From HGM11368 sp051883415 (GTDB taxonomy: Bacteria > Bacillota > Clostridia > Christensenellales > UBA3700): a DNA stretch of 47,457 nucleotides. A program made the position numbers and the translations under genes. Below, piece after piece: positions 39,168 to 47,445 of the stretch. Position 1 is the stretch's first letter. Every line of letters starts with the position of its first letter. The notes beneath the pieces were generated by a model. That model was not told where the DNA came from. It was given only the letters and a program-made list of their open reading frames with translations, and ran no database searches. The stretch spans positions 1 to 47,457 of the forward strand of contig JBJETR010000030.1 of assembly GCA_051883415.1 (NCBI GenBank), written 5' to 3'.

Positions 39168-41255
39168 ATGACAAGGCGAGCTATTAGAACAAACATGACT
39201 ATTGACGCTAGAAGGGCGTTGAGTTTTCCTATATGGGTGTTGGTCGTTGGTTTGGCGGTAGCCTTGTTTTTTCTTTTGTTTTATTTTGACAATATCTACG
39301 CTAACAAAGTAGATCCGTCGCAAGCACAGTATTCGGACGGAAAGTTGATTATTACCGACAAAGAGTTGTTAGAACGTGCAACTCCGCTAGACGAATGGGA
39401 GTATTTTGCCAATTGTTCTACATACGTCGATTATTGTTTTCGATACGACGGCAAGATTGTCAACGTCAACGATGATTCTACGTATTTGAACAAGGACAAA
39501 GCTCAAACCTGTACCTACGCTTTGTCTATAGTCAACGAAACCAAAACTCGCTCGAATCTGGCAATAACTCTATACTTGCCACCCGTCAACAGTGCGTGTT
39601 GGCTATTTGTCAACGGCGAATACGTGCAAGGCTCTGGTGACGTGGGCTCCAACTACAAGCCCTACGCTATCGGACAGCAAATTAACCTTACGCTAGAGTA
39701 CAAAGAAAGGGTGGAGATAGTCGTTATCGCCGAAAATCGTTCGAGCTTCGAGGGAGGAATTACTACGCCTCCGATGATAGGTAAAAACGGTAAGGTAGTA
39801 GGTATGAACAATATCAAAACTATTTTAAGACTATCCACCATACTATATACCGCTTTTCTTAGTGCAATCGCCTTTTGGGTATTTGCTTCTTCCAAAGATA
39901 AGATATTTTTGTGGCTTGGCTTGATGAGTTTGACCTTTGCCGTAGCCGTGTCGGACGTGTTGGTCGCCAATATAGGCACGGGGTGGATATGGGCAAAAGA
40001 GATAATATTGGAACTTGCCAAAACTATCTGGGGACTATATCTAGTGCTGACGTGTTCTACCATTATCAGTAGGTCGAAGACTTCGTTGGTGGCACAATAC
40101 GTGGCTGTGGGAATCAATGCTCTCGCCGTGTTGCTTATATGTTTCGTCAAGCCGTTTACTAGTTATCTCAATTATGCAATAGACGTATACAAAGGCGTGG
40201 TGATGGTCATCAATATTTTGTATATTTGTATCTACGCATTGGTTCATTATATCAGGAGTCGCAAGAGCTATATCACCATTCTCAGTTCTTCGGTGCTGTT
40301 TGCCTCGATAATATTCGAGATTTACGCCAAAGATACCTATTTGCCTATGTATACGCTGGGACCGTTTGAATGGGGCTGTTTGATAATGTTGATATTGATG
40401 TCTATCCGCACAATCAACCAAATGATTATTATGTCTAAGCGTAACTTGCAGTTTAACGAAAATCTTATGCAAGAAGTGCAAAAAAGAACGGCAAAGATTG
40501 AAAGCTTGCTCAAAGAGCAAAAGGAATTTACCTCCATGGTGGCGCATGACCTAAAGTCACCGCTTGCCTCTATCAAAATGATGCTGTCGCAAGTGAATGC
40601 ACCGCACAACGATATTGACACTATGGATGCGATGATCAACAATATCGACCTCAAAATCATGGACATGACGGACAATATCACCACTCTCCAAAACTTTAAC
40701 GCTTTGGATATGACCGACGAGCCGTATCAGTTGATAGAAGTAGGAGAATTTTTGCAAGATATATGCGACTTTATAAGACCGGATGCCGACGTGGAGGGCA
40801 TCAGCTTGCAATTCCGTAGACGTAAAAAGGCCGTGTACATATATGCGCCTGTCAAAAAATTGACGCATGCGATAGAGAATATCATCTTCAATTCCATTAC
40901 GTTTTGCGGGGAGGACGACGTAATCAAGGTCAAATATAGTAGCAAGATTGATTGCAATCAAATAGTTGTGTCCGATACGGGGTGCGGAATTTCGCCACAG
41001 GCTTTGCCTCACATTTTTGACAAATTTTATAGCGAAAGAAGTATGTCCTCTTCAACGTTTAAAGGCGACGGATTAGGGTTGTATTTCGTCAAAATGCTGG
41101 TGGAGAGCATTGGCGGTAAAGTTTCGGCTAACTCGTGGCTCAAGTCTGGCACCGATATAATTATCGACCTGCCTAAGGCGGAAACGCCTATGACCGACTC
41201 AGTAAACAAAAACGAGCAGGATACAATCAATACCAATGAAGAACCCGAGGAGTAG
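39168..41255 (+). CDS. Sensor histidine kinase with 7TMR-DISM-like sensor
   Basis: 695 residues. One membrane helix (~22-40) precedes an extracytoplasmic domain (~60-205; beta-rich, with NLAITLYLPPVNSACWLFVNGEYVQG resembling 7TMR-DISM extracellular domain type 2). Seven helices follow (~220-425). The kinase core has HisKA His460 in VAHDLKSPL, N-box NIIFNSITFCG, G1 DTGCGIS, F-box HIFDKFYSE and G2 GDGLGLYFVKML. No HAMP or PAS domain is present. The 7TM group is thought to bind carbohydrate-like or small ligands; the ligand here is unknown. The ATG at 39168 has little Shine-Dalgarno sequence, and 39195 is an alternative. It is translated after the response regulator and ends in a strong terminator. 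Confidence 0.94.
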   Translation: MTRRAIRTNMTIDARRALSFPIWVLVVGLAVALFFLLFYFDNIYANKVDPSQAQYSDGKLIITDKELLERATPLDEWEYFANCSTYVDYCFRYDGKIVNVNDDSTYLNKDKAQTCTYALSIVNETKTRSNLAITLYLPPVNSACWLFVNGEYVQGSGDVGSNYKPYAIGQQINLTLEYKERVEIVVIAENRSSFEGGITTPPMIGKNGKVVGMNNIKTILRLSTILYTAFLSAIAFWVFASSKDKIFLWLGLMSLTFAVAVSDVLVANIGTGWIWAKEIILELAKTIWGLYLVLTCSTIISRSKTSLVAQYVAVGINALAVLLICFVKPFTSYLNYAIDVYKGVVMVINILYICIYALVHYIRSRKSYITILSSSVLFASIIFEIYAKDTYLPMYTLGPFEWGCLIMLILMSIRTINQMIIMSKRNLQFNENLMQEVQKRTAKIESLLKEQKEFTSMVAHDLKSPLASIKMMLSQVNAPHNDIDTMDAMINNIDLKIMDMTDNITTLQNFNALDMTDEPYQLIEVGEFLQDICDFIRPDADVEGISLQFRRRKKAVYIYAPVKKLTHAIENIIFNSITFCGEDDVIKVKYSSKIDCNQIVVSDTGCGISPQALPHIFDKFYSERSMSSSTFKGDGLGLYFVKMLVESIGGKVSANSWLKSGTDIIIDLPKAETPMTDSVNKNEQDTINTNEEPEE

Positions 41256-41311
41256 GCGTAGGTATTTGACGATAGCAAAGTAGGTGCTAATTAGAATATA
41301 AGAATAAAAGT

Positions 41312-41344
41312 AAGAGCAAACGAATAATTCGCTTGCTCTTTTTG
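41312..41344 (+). terminator. Terminator after the two-component operon
   Basis: Stem AAGAGCAA-A-CGAA / TTCG-C-TTGCTCTT with one mismatch and a 3-nt loop, then a T run. 57 nt after the kinase stop, close to the convergent DegT gene. Confidence 0.85.
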
Positions 41345-41421
41345 CTACTAACAATTTTGTTGATATGTATTGAGTTATTTGCCTCTATGCTAATGTCGCG
41401 TATAAGCCGATTGGTATAATA

Positions 41422-42681
41422 TTAGATATATTGCTTGATTATCGTGCTATACATATCTATCACGTATTGTACTTGCTCGTCGGTGAGCTTGGTGTGCAAC
41501 GGGAGGGTGATTTCGCTGGCATAACGGGCATAGGCATTAGGGTAGTCTTTGATGTCGAAGCCCATTGATTTGTACGCCGTATGCATAGGAAGCGGCTTGT
41601 AATGCACGTTGCAAGATACGCCTACTTCCGCCATTTTTACTATGATTTCTCTACGCTCTTCGTCGCTCACATTAGGCAAATTGGTAATATAGAGATGCCC
41701 TGAAGAAGAATAATCGTCCGAGTAGTGTGGCAGGACTTGAACGCCCAAAGGCTTGAGTGCATTGTCATACCTTTCGATAATCTCTCGCCTTCTTTGCAAA
41801 AGGCTAGGATAACGGTCGAATTGGGCAAGCCCAATAGACGCCATTATGTCGGTGAGGTTGCATTTGTACCAAGGAGCGACAATATCGTATTCCCACATTC
41901 CCGGTTTGTTTTTGTTGAGAGCGTCCTTGCTTTGTCCGTGTAGAGAGAGTAGTTGCAAGGTGTGATATAACTCGTCATCGTCGATGCCGTCGATATGTTT
42001 CCACGTCAAGCAACCACCTTCGCCCGTGGTGAAGTTTTTGACTGCATGCCAGCTGAAAGAAGAAAAGTCGGCAACGTTGCCTATCATTTTGCCATGCCAC
42101 TTAGAGCCGAAAGCGTGGGCGGTATCAGCCATAACGGCAACTCTTCCCATAGCTCTTTGGATATCGTTGGAGGGGGTAAATAGCGATTTTTTCCTATCCA
42201 CAATATCAAAAATCTTGTCGTAGTCGCAAGGTACTCCGCCAAGGTCAACGGGAACGATAGCCTTGGTGTGTTCGTTGATTAGCCTCTCTACGGCATCGTA
42301 GTCCATCTCCAAAGAGTCCTTTTGTACGTCGACTATCACGAGTTTTGCCCCCACGTGGCATACTACCGAAGCAGTGGCTGTGTAGGTGTAAGCGGGTACG
42401 ATAACTTCATCGTCGGCACTGCCGCCCGCATCGGCTCCGATACCCATAAGGCGCAACGCCATCTCTTGACAAGCCGTCTGGCTGTTGAGTGCAACGCATC
42501 TGGGCGTACCTTTTTCCGTGCGACCAACGCCAATCCAATCTGCAATTTTTTTCTCCAACAGTTTGGTCTTAGGTCCCGTGGTTATCCAACCCGAACGTAA
42601 CGTGTCGGCAACCTCGGCTATCTCTTCTTCTCCTACGTCAGGAGGGGAGAAGGGTATATTCATTTTTGGTTGTTCTGCCAT
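41422..42681 (-). CDS. DegT/DnrJ/EryC1/StrS family PLP aminotransferase
   Basis: 419 residues. This family transfers an amino group to nucleotide-bound keto-sugars for surface polysaccharides. Motifs are GWITTGPKT (~31-39), AYTYTATAS (~96-104), D-TAHAFGS (~185-191; PLP phosphate site) and the PLP-lysine in WHAVKNFTTGEGG (~211-223). HYKPLPMHTAY marks the C-terminal domain. It stands alone, unlike the usual sugar-modification cluster, so the nucleotide sugar is unknown; galU in this window could supply an unrelated UDP-sugar precursor. The start follows GGAGTGTATT. It is transcribed from a consensus promoter with a palindrome near the start site. Confidence 0.93.
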   Translation of the reverse strand: MAEQPKMNIPFSPPDVGEEEIAEVADTLRSGWITTGPKTKLLEKKIADWIGVGRTEKGTPRCVALNSQTACQEMALRLMGIGADAGGSADDEVIVPAYTYTATASVVCHVGAKLVIVDVQKDSLEMDYDAVERLINEHTKAIVPVDLGGVPCDYDKIFDIVDRKKSLFTPSNDIQRAMGRVAVMADTAHAFGSKWHGKMIGNVADFSSFSWHAVKNFTTGEGGCLTWKHIDGIDDDELYHTLQLLSLHGQSKDALNKNKPGMWEYDIVAPWYKCNLTDIMASIGLAQFDRYPSLLQRRREIIERYDNALKPLGVQVLPHYSDDYSSSGHLYITNLPNVSDEERREIIVKMAEVGVSCNVHYKPLPMHTAYKSMGFDIKDYPNAYARYASEITLPLHTKLTDEQVQYVIDMYSTIIKQYI

Positions 42682-42699
42682 AATACACTCCTATAATGC

Positions 42700-42748
42700 A
42701 AGTAAATGCTTACTTAAATATTATAAAACACATGTCGAGTATTGTCAA
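42700..42748 (-). promoter_or_regulatory. Promoter and operator for the DegT aminotransferase
   Basis: On minus, TTGACA (42748-42743), 17 bp, TATAAT (42725-42720): a perfect consensus. Just downstream AAGTAA-GCAT-TTACTT (42700-42715) is a perfect palindrome at the expected transcription start, so repression is possible. Between 42749 and 42907 I see no gene. Confidence 0.7.
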
Positions 42749-42907
42749 CATAGGATAGGCTATATTATGTCTTTGCAGAAAACGGAAGAAGTGCAAGCAT
42801 ATATGAGGTATACGGAAATTGCAAAAGTCTAAAGTGCGATAAGTCTGGAAATAGCGAGTGTCAATATTACAACGGAAAATATATTTTGATAATTTATTGC
42901 AAACGTA

Positions 42908-42966
42908 TTGACAATTGTCACAAAGGGTGTTAATATGAAAACAATCGTTCTAGAACAAGCGTTCTA
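42908..42966 (+). promoter_or_regulatory. tetR operon promoter with overlapping palindromic operators
   Basis: TTGACA (42908-42913), 17 bp and an extended -10 TGTTAATAT (42931-42936). Downstream, GTTCTAGAAC (42947-42956) and TAGAAC-AAGC-GTTCTA (42951-42966) share a half-site, giving three GTTCT/AGAAC half-sites in a row. They lie between the start point and the gene, typical of TetR autoregulation. Confidence 0.75.
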
Positions 42967-42986
42967 AATAAAAATGTAGGTGAAAA

Positions 42987-43634
42987 ATGCCAAAGAAACC
43001 AAAGTTTACTAGACAAGAAATAATAGACGCAGCGTACGAAATAGTGAAAGAAGACGGCAAGGATAATTTGGTTGCGAGAAGTCTTGCACAAAAACTAAAT
43101 TCGGCATGCTCTCCGATATTTACTCTGTTTGAGAGCATGGAAGAGGTAAAGCAAGAGGTGCTGAATAAGGCAAAAGCAACGTTTGTAGATTATCTCAAGC
43201 AAAGCCTGAGTTACTTCCCGGTTTTTAAGGAATTTGGACTGAGATACGTCAGGTTTGCTATGGAAAATCCTAACGTTTTTTCGATGCTGTTCGGTGCAAA
43301 AAACAACGTGGATTTCGAGGACTTGTCGGTAGATTTTGCCGACGTCGTAGAGCCGATTTTGGAGGGTATTCAAAAGACGTTTGATTTGAATAGAGATGAA
43401 AGTAAATATCTTTGCAATCATATGATTATTACGGCAAACGGAATGGCAACGGCATTTGCGGCGAGGAAAAATAAGTACGGCAAAGAAGAACTAGGCAAAT
43501 ATATGAGCGAAGCTTGTATAGGATTGGTGCTTATCTTAAAGACCAAGGGCGGCAAGCTGGACGTGGATTTTGCTAAGAGATTGGCAAACTCGCTAGACAA
43601 AATGCCTGTCAAAATAGATACTCAAGCAAAATAG
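42987..43634 (+). CDS. TetR/AcrR-family regulator
   Basis: 215 residues. The N-terminal HTH domain (FTRQEIIDAAYEIVKEDGKDNLVARSLAQKLN at 8-40, then SPIFTLFESMEEVKQEVL) is complete. The ligand domain (60-215) is helical, with no recognised family match. It is first in a five-gene operon, with its own palindromic operators upstream. A regulator sensing some membrane or envelope compound and controlling the downstream ABC exporter is the usual arrangement. Confidence 0.94.
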   Translation: MPKKPKFTRQEIIDAAYEIVKEDGKDNLVARSLAQKLNSACSPIFTLFESMEEVKQEVLNKAKATFVDYLKQSLSYFPVFKEFGLRYVRFAMENPNVFSMLFGAKNNVDFEDLSVDFADVVEPILEGIQKTFDLNRDESKYLCNHMIITANGMATAFAARKNKYGKEELGKYMSEACIGLVLILKTKGGKLDVDFAKRLANSLDKMPVKIDTQAK

Positions 43635-43645
43635 GAGATAAAGAG

Positions 43646-44155
43646 ATGCAAGCAATAATATATACGTCTAATACGGGGCATACACAAGAGTATGCTCAAA
43701 TGTTGGCGGGGGAATTAGGAATACCTTGCTACGACCTCAAACAAGCTAAGAACAATCTATCGTCCGGCGTGGACGTCATTTATCTTGGCTGGATTATGGC
43801 GGGCAACGTGCAGGGACTGAAGAAAGCTTTGAGAAGATATAGCGTCAAGATAGTGTGTGCCGTCGGTATGAGTGGCAACGATAACCAGCTCAAAGAGATA
43901 TATGACAAGTATATTTTTTTGGAAGACACTCCGCTATTTTATCTGCAAGGCGGTCTAGAATATCATAAGTTGAAAGGCGTGTACAAGTTTATGATAGGTA
44001 CAATCAAAAAAGTCATGGGCAAAAAATTGGAAACCAAAGAAAATAAGACTCAAGAAGAACAAGAGATGTTTGAGCTAATCATCAACGGAAAGAGCACGGT
44101 GAGCAAAGAAAAATTGAGCGAGGTACTTGCTTATCTGAAGGAGAAGACAATATGA
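43646..44155 (+). CDS. Flavodoxin-like protein
   Basis: 169 residues. The N-terminus IIYTSNTGHTQEYAQMLA (3-20) holds the FMN phosphate loop (T/S-x-TGxT). GWIMAGNVQG near 51-60 is the second FMN contact. The C-terminal ~40 residues are charged and helical, beyond the ordinary flavodoxin fold. It may reduce a partner of the exporter operon or serve as a redox sensor. GGAGATAAAGAG precedes the start; its stop overlaps the DUF4097 gene by 4 bp (ATGA). Confidence 0.85.
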   Translation: MQAIIYTSNTGHTQEYAQMLAGELGIPCYDLKQAKNNLSSGVDVIYLGWIMAGNVQGLKKALRRYSVKIVCAVGMSGNDNQLKEIYDKYIFLEDTPLFYLQGGLEYHKLKGVYKFMIGTIKKVMGKKLETKENKTQEEQEMFELIINGKSTVSKEKLSEVLAYLKEKTI

Positions 44156-45003
44156 AAAAGATTTTGACAATAGTGGCATTGGTCTTAATCATTGTATGCG
44201 TAGGACTGTTGAGCGCTTGCCAATTATCTTCGACGGTGCGGTGTATGGAATATGCCAACGCCGACAATTATCTTGTCGGCAATCAGCAATATGAAGGCGA
44301 GTTGACTAGAATATTGGTAAATTGGTACGTGGGCGAAGTGAACTTCGTGCAAAGCGACGACAACACGATTAGTATAGTTGAAGATAACGAGCTGGAAGAC
44401 AAACAAAAGGTGCATTCGTATTTTAGCGACGGCGTGTTGAGAGTGGAGTTTTGGCAGTCGGGATTGGCAAGCAAGGTCAACTCCAAGGACAAAAAAGTTA
44501 CGATAACCTATCCAAAATGTGGGGATATTGAGTTGATGAGCACTTCCGCCAAAGTCACCGCCGACAAAATGTATGCAGACAATATAAATATCATTATGAC
44601 AAGCGGGTATTGTTCTATAGGCGAGATAAACGCCAAGAACTTTGACTTCACGTCAACTTCGGGTAGTATCGTGGTCAATAAAATGAATTGCACTATCGCC
44701 GATATCGGCTCGACGTCGGGTGGTTGCGAACTCAACAAGGTGCAAGTAGATACGCTCAACTTTGCTTCAACTTCGGGTAGCGCATACGCCGAGATAGATA
44801 GTGCGAAGGTTGTGAAGATAGGCAGTACGAGCGGTAGCGTAAATTTGAAGTTGAACGTCGGCGCAACGATAAGTTTCTCTACGACTAGCGGGACTTTTAG
44901 TTGTGAAAAAGAGCATAGCGACAAGCTCGGCAAAAAGGTTATTGGCGACGGCGAGACAGTAATTGACGTGGACACTACTAGTGGCTCTTTGAGAGTGAGG
45001 TAA
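44152..45003 (+). CDS. DUF4097-like beta-repeat lipoprotein
   Basis: 283 residues. The signal peptide ends with lipobox LLSAC (Cys ~23), so it is a lipoprotein outside the membrane. The rest is a repeated beta motif with TS(T)SG at roughly 20-residue steps (MTSGYCSIGEI, STSGSIVVNKM, STSGGCELNKV, STSGSAYAEI, STSGSVNLKL, TTSGTFSCE, TTSGSLRVR). This is the stacked beta-helix pattern of DUF4097 proteins. These are often encoded beside ABC exporters and envelope-stress regulators. The role is probably structural or sensory. It starts inside the end of the flavodoxin gene and ends 2 bp before the ABC ATPase. Confidence 0.87.
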   Translation: MKKILTIVALVLIIVCVGLLSACQLSSTVRCMEYANADNYLVGNQQYEGELTRILVNWYVGEVNFVQSDDNTISIVEDNELEDKQKVHSYFSDGVLRVEFWQSGLASKVNSKDKKVTITYPKCGDIELMSTSAKVTADKMYADNINIIMTSGYCSIGEINAKNFDFTSTSGSIVVNKMNCTIADIGSTSGGCELNKVQVDTLNFASTSGSAYAEIDSAKVVKIGSTSGSVNLKLNVGATISFSTTSGTFSCEKEHSDKLGKKVIGDGETVIDVDTTSGSLRVR

Positions 45004-45005
45004 GT

Positions 45006-45914
45006 ATGGAAAACATTATCGAAATCAAGCATCTTAAGAAGTATTATAAGGACGTCAAAGCCGTGGACGACTTGACCTTTTGCGTCAAAAAAGGCGAACT
45101 GTTTTCCTTTTTGGGCGTCAACGGTGCGGGTAAGTCAACCACTATATCCATGATATCGGGTACGCTAAAAAAGGACAGCGGAGAGATAATGATTGCGGGA
45201 CGTAATATCGAAGATAGCAAAAAGAGCATCTTAAGCGATATCGGCGTGGTCTTTCAAACTTCGGTGTTGGATGCGAGTCTATCGGTCAAGGACAATTTGA
45301 CTACCAAGGCGGCGTTGTACGGGCTTAGCAAAGAAGCAACGAAGAAGAGAATTGCCGAGCTTGCCAAGATATTGGAATTTGAGGATTTGCTGACAAGGAC
45401 GGTGGGCAAACTGTCGGGCGGACAAAAGAGGCGTATCGACGTGGCGAGAGCACTCATCAACGAACCTAAGATTTTGATACTCGACGAGCCGACTACGGGA
45501 CTTGATCCGCAGACTCGTAAGACGCTGTGGCAAGTAATTGACAACTGCAGAAAAGAAAAGGCTATGACGGTATTTTTGACCACTCACTATATGGAAGAAG
45601 CGGCGGAATCCGACTATATCGTCATTTTGGACGCCGGCAAAATCGTAGCCGAAGGCACGCCTTTGGAACTCAAAAACAACTATACGGGCGACTTCGTGAC
45701 GGTGTACGGCGTGCAAGAAGAAGTCGTCAAAGGACTTGGGCTGAAGTATGAAAAAATCAAGGACGCCTATCGAATAAGCGTCAAAAATACGCAAGAAGCT
45801 AAAGAATTGATTGTAAACAACGGTGATTTGTTCAACGACTTCGAGATAACCAAAGGCAAGATGGACGACGTTTTCCTTAGCGTTACGGGCAAAAAATTGG
45901 TGGGAGGCAACTGA
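45006..45914 (+). CDS. ABC transporter ATP-binding protein (DrrA/CcmA type)
   Basis: 302 residues. Walker A GVNGAGKST (~37-45), Q-loop VVFQTSVLD, signature LSGGQKRRIDVARAL (~137-151), Walker B LILDEPTTGLDP (~157-168) and the switch His in TTHYMEEA are complete. The N-terminal 215 residues are the nucleotide-binding domain, and the last ~80 residues form a regulatory extension seen in drug/lipid exporters of the DrrA class. It forms a complex with the permease encoded one base downstream. Confidence 0.96.
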   Translation: MENIIEIKHLKKYYKDVKAVDDLTFCVKKGELFSFLGVNGAGKSTTISMISGTLKKDSGEIMIAGRNIEDSKKSILSDIGVVFQTSVLDASLSVKDNLTTKAALYGLSKEATKKRIAELAKILEFEDLLTRTVGKLSGGQKRRIDVARALINEPKILILDEPTTGLDPQTRKTLWQVIDNCRKEKAMTVFLTTHYMEEAAESDYIVILDAGKIVAEGTPLELKNNYTGDFVTVYGVQEEVVKGLGLKYEKIKDAYRISVKNTQEAKELIVNNGDLFNDFEITKGKMDDVFLSVTGKKLVGGN

Positions 45915-45915
45915 G

Positions 45916-46815
45916 ATGAGAGAATTGTTGATGCTGACAAGAAGAAACGTAAAACTCTTTTTTAAGGACAAAGGAATGTTTTTGTCGTCGCTGATAACGC
46001 CTATTATTTTGCTCGTACTGTATATGACATTTTTGGCTAAGGTGTACAAGGATAGCTTTGCAGGCTCGATGCCGGACGGATTTGCTTTGGAGCAGGGTAT
46101 AATCAACGGAACGGTGGGCGGACAACTTTTGGCGTCTCTTCTTGCCGTTTCGTGCGTGACGGTGGCTTTTTGCTCCAACCTCATTATGGTGCAAGACAAG
46201 GTGAGTGGCGTCAAGAGAGACCTTATGGTGTCGCCTATCGAGTCGTACAAGGTGGCTATCGCCTACTATCTAGGCACTTTGCTCAATACTCTGATAGTGT
46301 GTATGTTTGCTCTAATTGCGGGTTGTATCTACCTGGTTGCGGTCGGTGGTTGGTATCTATCGGCAGTCGACGTGTTGCTGTTGATAGCGGACGTGTTTTT
46401 GCTGACTATGTTCGGTACGGCACTCTCGTCGATAGTCAACACATTTTTGACTACGCAAGGTCAAATGTCCGCCGTGGGTACGATAGTGTCGGCAGGGTAC
46501 GGCTTTATCTGCGGTGCGTATATGCCTATATCCAACTTTGGCGAAGGACTGCAAAAGGCGTTGTCGCTGCTCCCCGGTACGTACGGGACGTCGCTTGTCA
46601 AAAATCATACCCTTAGAGGCGTATTCGAGGAGATGAAAAATAGCGGTATGCCAAGCGAGATAATTGACGGTATCAAGGGTAGTATAGATTGCTCCTTCGA
46701 GTTTTTCGGTCGCGACGTATCTATCACCGCTATGTATCTCGTGATGATAATATCCGTCCTTGTCCTCATAGGAATTTACGTGCTAATCAACGTGCTGAGA
46801 AAGAATAAGATTTGA
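45916..46815 (+). CDS. ABC-2 type transporter permease
   Basis: 299 residues. Six membrane helices are visible (MFLSSLITPIILLVLYMTFL at ~23-42; LLASLLAVSCVTVAFCSNLI; LGTLLNTLIVCMFALIAGCIYLVAV; VDVLLLIADVFLLTMFGTALSSIV; VGTIVSAGYGFICGAYMPI; and MYLVMIISVLVLIGIYVLI, each quoted only as approximate). A hydrophilic segment before the last helix contains the ABC-2 membrane domain consensus. It is the partner of the ATPase 1 bp upstream. The export substrate could be a lipid, peptide or drug; the TetR/flavodoxin/DUF4097 neighbours do not settle it. A strong terminator follows at 46819. Confidence 0.93.
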   Translation: MRELLMLTRRNVKLFFKDKGMFLSSLITPIILLVLYMTFLAKVYKDSFAGSMPDGFALEQGIINGTVGGQLLASLLAVSCVTVAFCSNLIMVQDKVSGVKRDLMVSPIESYKVAIAYYLGTLLNTLIVCMFALIAGCIYLVAVGGWYLSAVDVLLLIADVFLLTMFGTALSSIVNTFLTTQGQMSAVGTIVSAGYGFICGAYMPISNFGEGLQKALSLLPGTYGTSLVKNHTLRGVFEEMKNSGMPSEIIDGIKGSIDCSFEFFGRDVSITAMYLVMIISVLVLIGIYVLINVLRKNKI

Positions 46816-46818
46816 TAG

Positions 46819-46848
46819 AAAATCCGCCCGATATCGGGCGGATTTTTG
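46819..46848 (+). terminator. Terminator after the ABC operon
   Basis: A perfect palindrome AAATCCGCCCGAT / ATCGGGCGGATTT followed by TTTT, 4 nt after the permease stop. Confidence 0.93.
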
Positions 46849-46871
46849 ACCTTATTGTATATATTGAAAAC

Positions 46872-47113
46872 TTACATATATTCTAAATCTTCTCTCTTGA
46901 ATACGTCGTTATCCAAAAACTCTAATGGCGACATTTGAAATCCGTCCGCGACTTGATAAATAATAGCAAGAGTAGGGCATTTGGTGTTGCCTTTGATTAT
47001 ATTGACTATAGTAGACCTTGCAATGCAATTATCCTTTAGAAATCTGTGCAAGGATACGTTCTTTTTTTTAATAATTGTTGAAATCTAATTGTAAATGCTT
47101 CACCTAACGTCAT
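46872..47113 (-). pseudogene. Small XRE regulator disrupted by a -1 frameshift in an A8 tract
   Basis: The first frame on minus starts MTLGEAFTIRFQQLLKK and then shifts into a stop. Inserting one A in the run at ~47061-47068 (eight T on plus) would restore an 80-residue HTH protein continuing KNVSLHRFLKDNCIARSTIV, then NIIKGNTKCPTLAIIYQVADG, and ending EDLEYM. The product resembles the intact neighbour at 47170-47415 (pattern AF-xx-R, then STxxxIL/IIxGN, then xxMxxxEFxD). This suggests a tandem XRE pair with one member broken. It may be a true pseudogene, a sequencing/assembly error in a homopolymer, or a phase-variable or slippage-expressed gene. Only a weak ribosome binding site (GGTG) precedes the ATG at 47113. 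Confidence 0.65.
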
Positions 47114-47169
47114 AGCACACCAATGGTAGTTTTAAAACATAAGTAGTAGGGGAGTGTGTTGTGGCGATA

Positions 47170-47415
47170 TTATTCGTCAATATCTAAATCGTTGAAGTCA
47201 AAATATTTGCTATCAAAAAATTCCGTCATCGTCATACCAAGCGCACGAATTATGAGAGCCATATTTTTGAAGTTGGGCGTCTGGTATTTGCAGTTGAGAA
47301 TATCCGTCATCGTGCTATGGTACAAGCCCGTCTCTTGAGCCAACTTATATTGAGTCATCTTCTTTTCTTTTAGAATTTCTCTAACCCTTAGCGAAAATGC
47401 TTTATTCAATTTCAT
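47170..47415 (-). CDS. XRE-family transcriptional regulator
   Basis: 81 residues. One HTH_3 domain: REILKEKKMTQYKLAQETGLYHSTMTDILN (region 12-41) and PNFKNMALIIRALGMTMTEFFD. The ribosome binding site AGGAG lies 8 nt before the ATG. A palindrome TATAGT-TTTC-ACTATA (47430-47445) is directly upstream and could be its own operator. The protein is related by pattern to the frameshifted gene 57 bp downstream. Confidence 0.93.
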   Translation of the reverse strand: MKLNKAFSLRVREILKEKKMTQYKLAQETGLYHSTMTDILNCKYQTPNFKNMALIIRALGMTMTEFFDSKYFDFNDLDIDE

Positions 47416-47429
47416 AACGCTTCTCCTAT

Positions 47430-47445
47430 TATAGTTTTCACTATA
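47430..47445 (-). promoter_or_regulatory. Palindrome upstream of the terminal XRE gene
   Basis: TATAGT-TTTC-ACTATA (arms 6 bp) lies 15 bp before the start codon of the minus-strand XRE gene. It is close to the window end, so the promoter boxes cannot be fully seen. Confidence 0.5.

Noticed and set aside
39662..40547. Minus-strand ORFs (162 and 168 aa) opposite the histidine kinase
   Set aside because: Antisense to a clear kinase gene; composition typical of reverse complement of membrane-helix codons.
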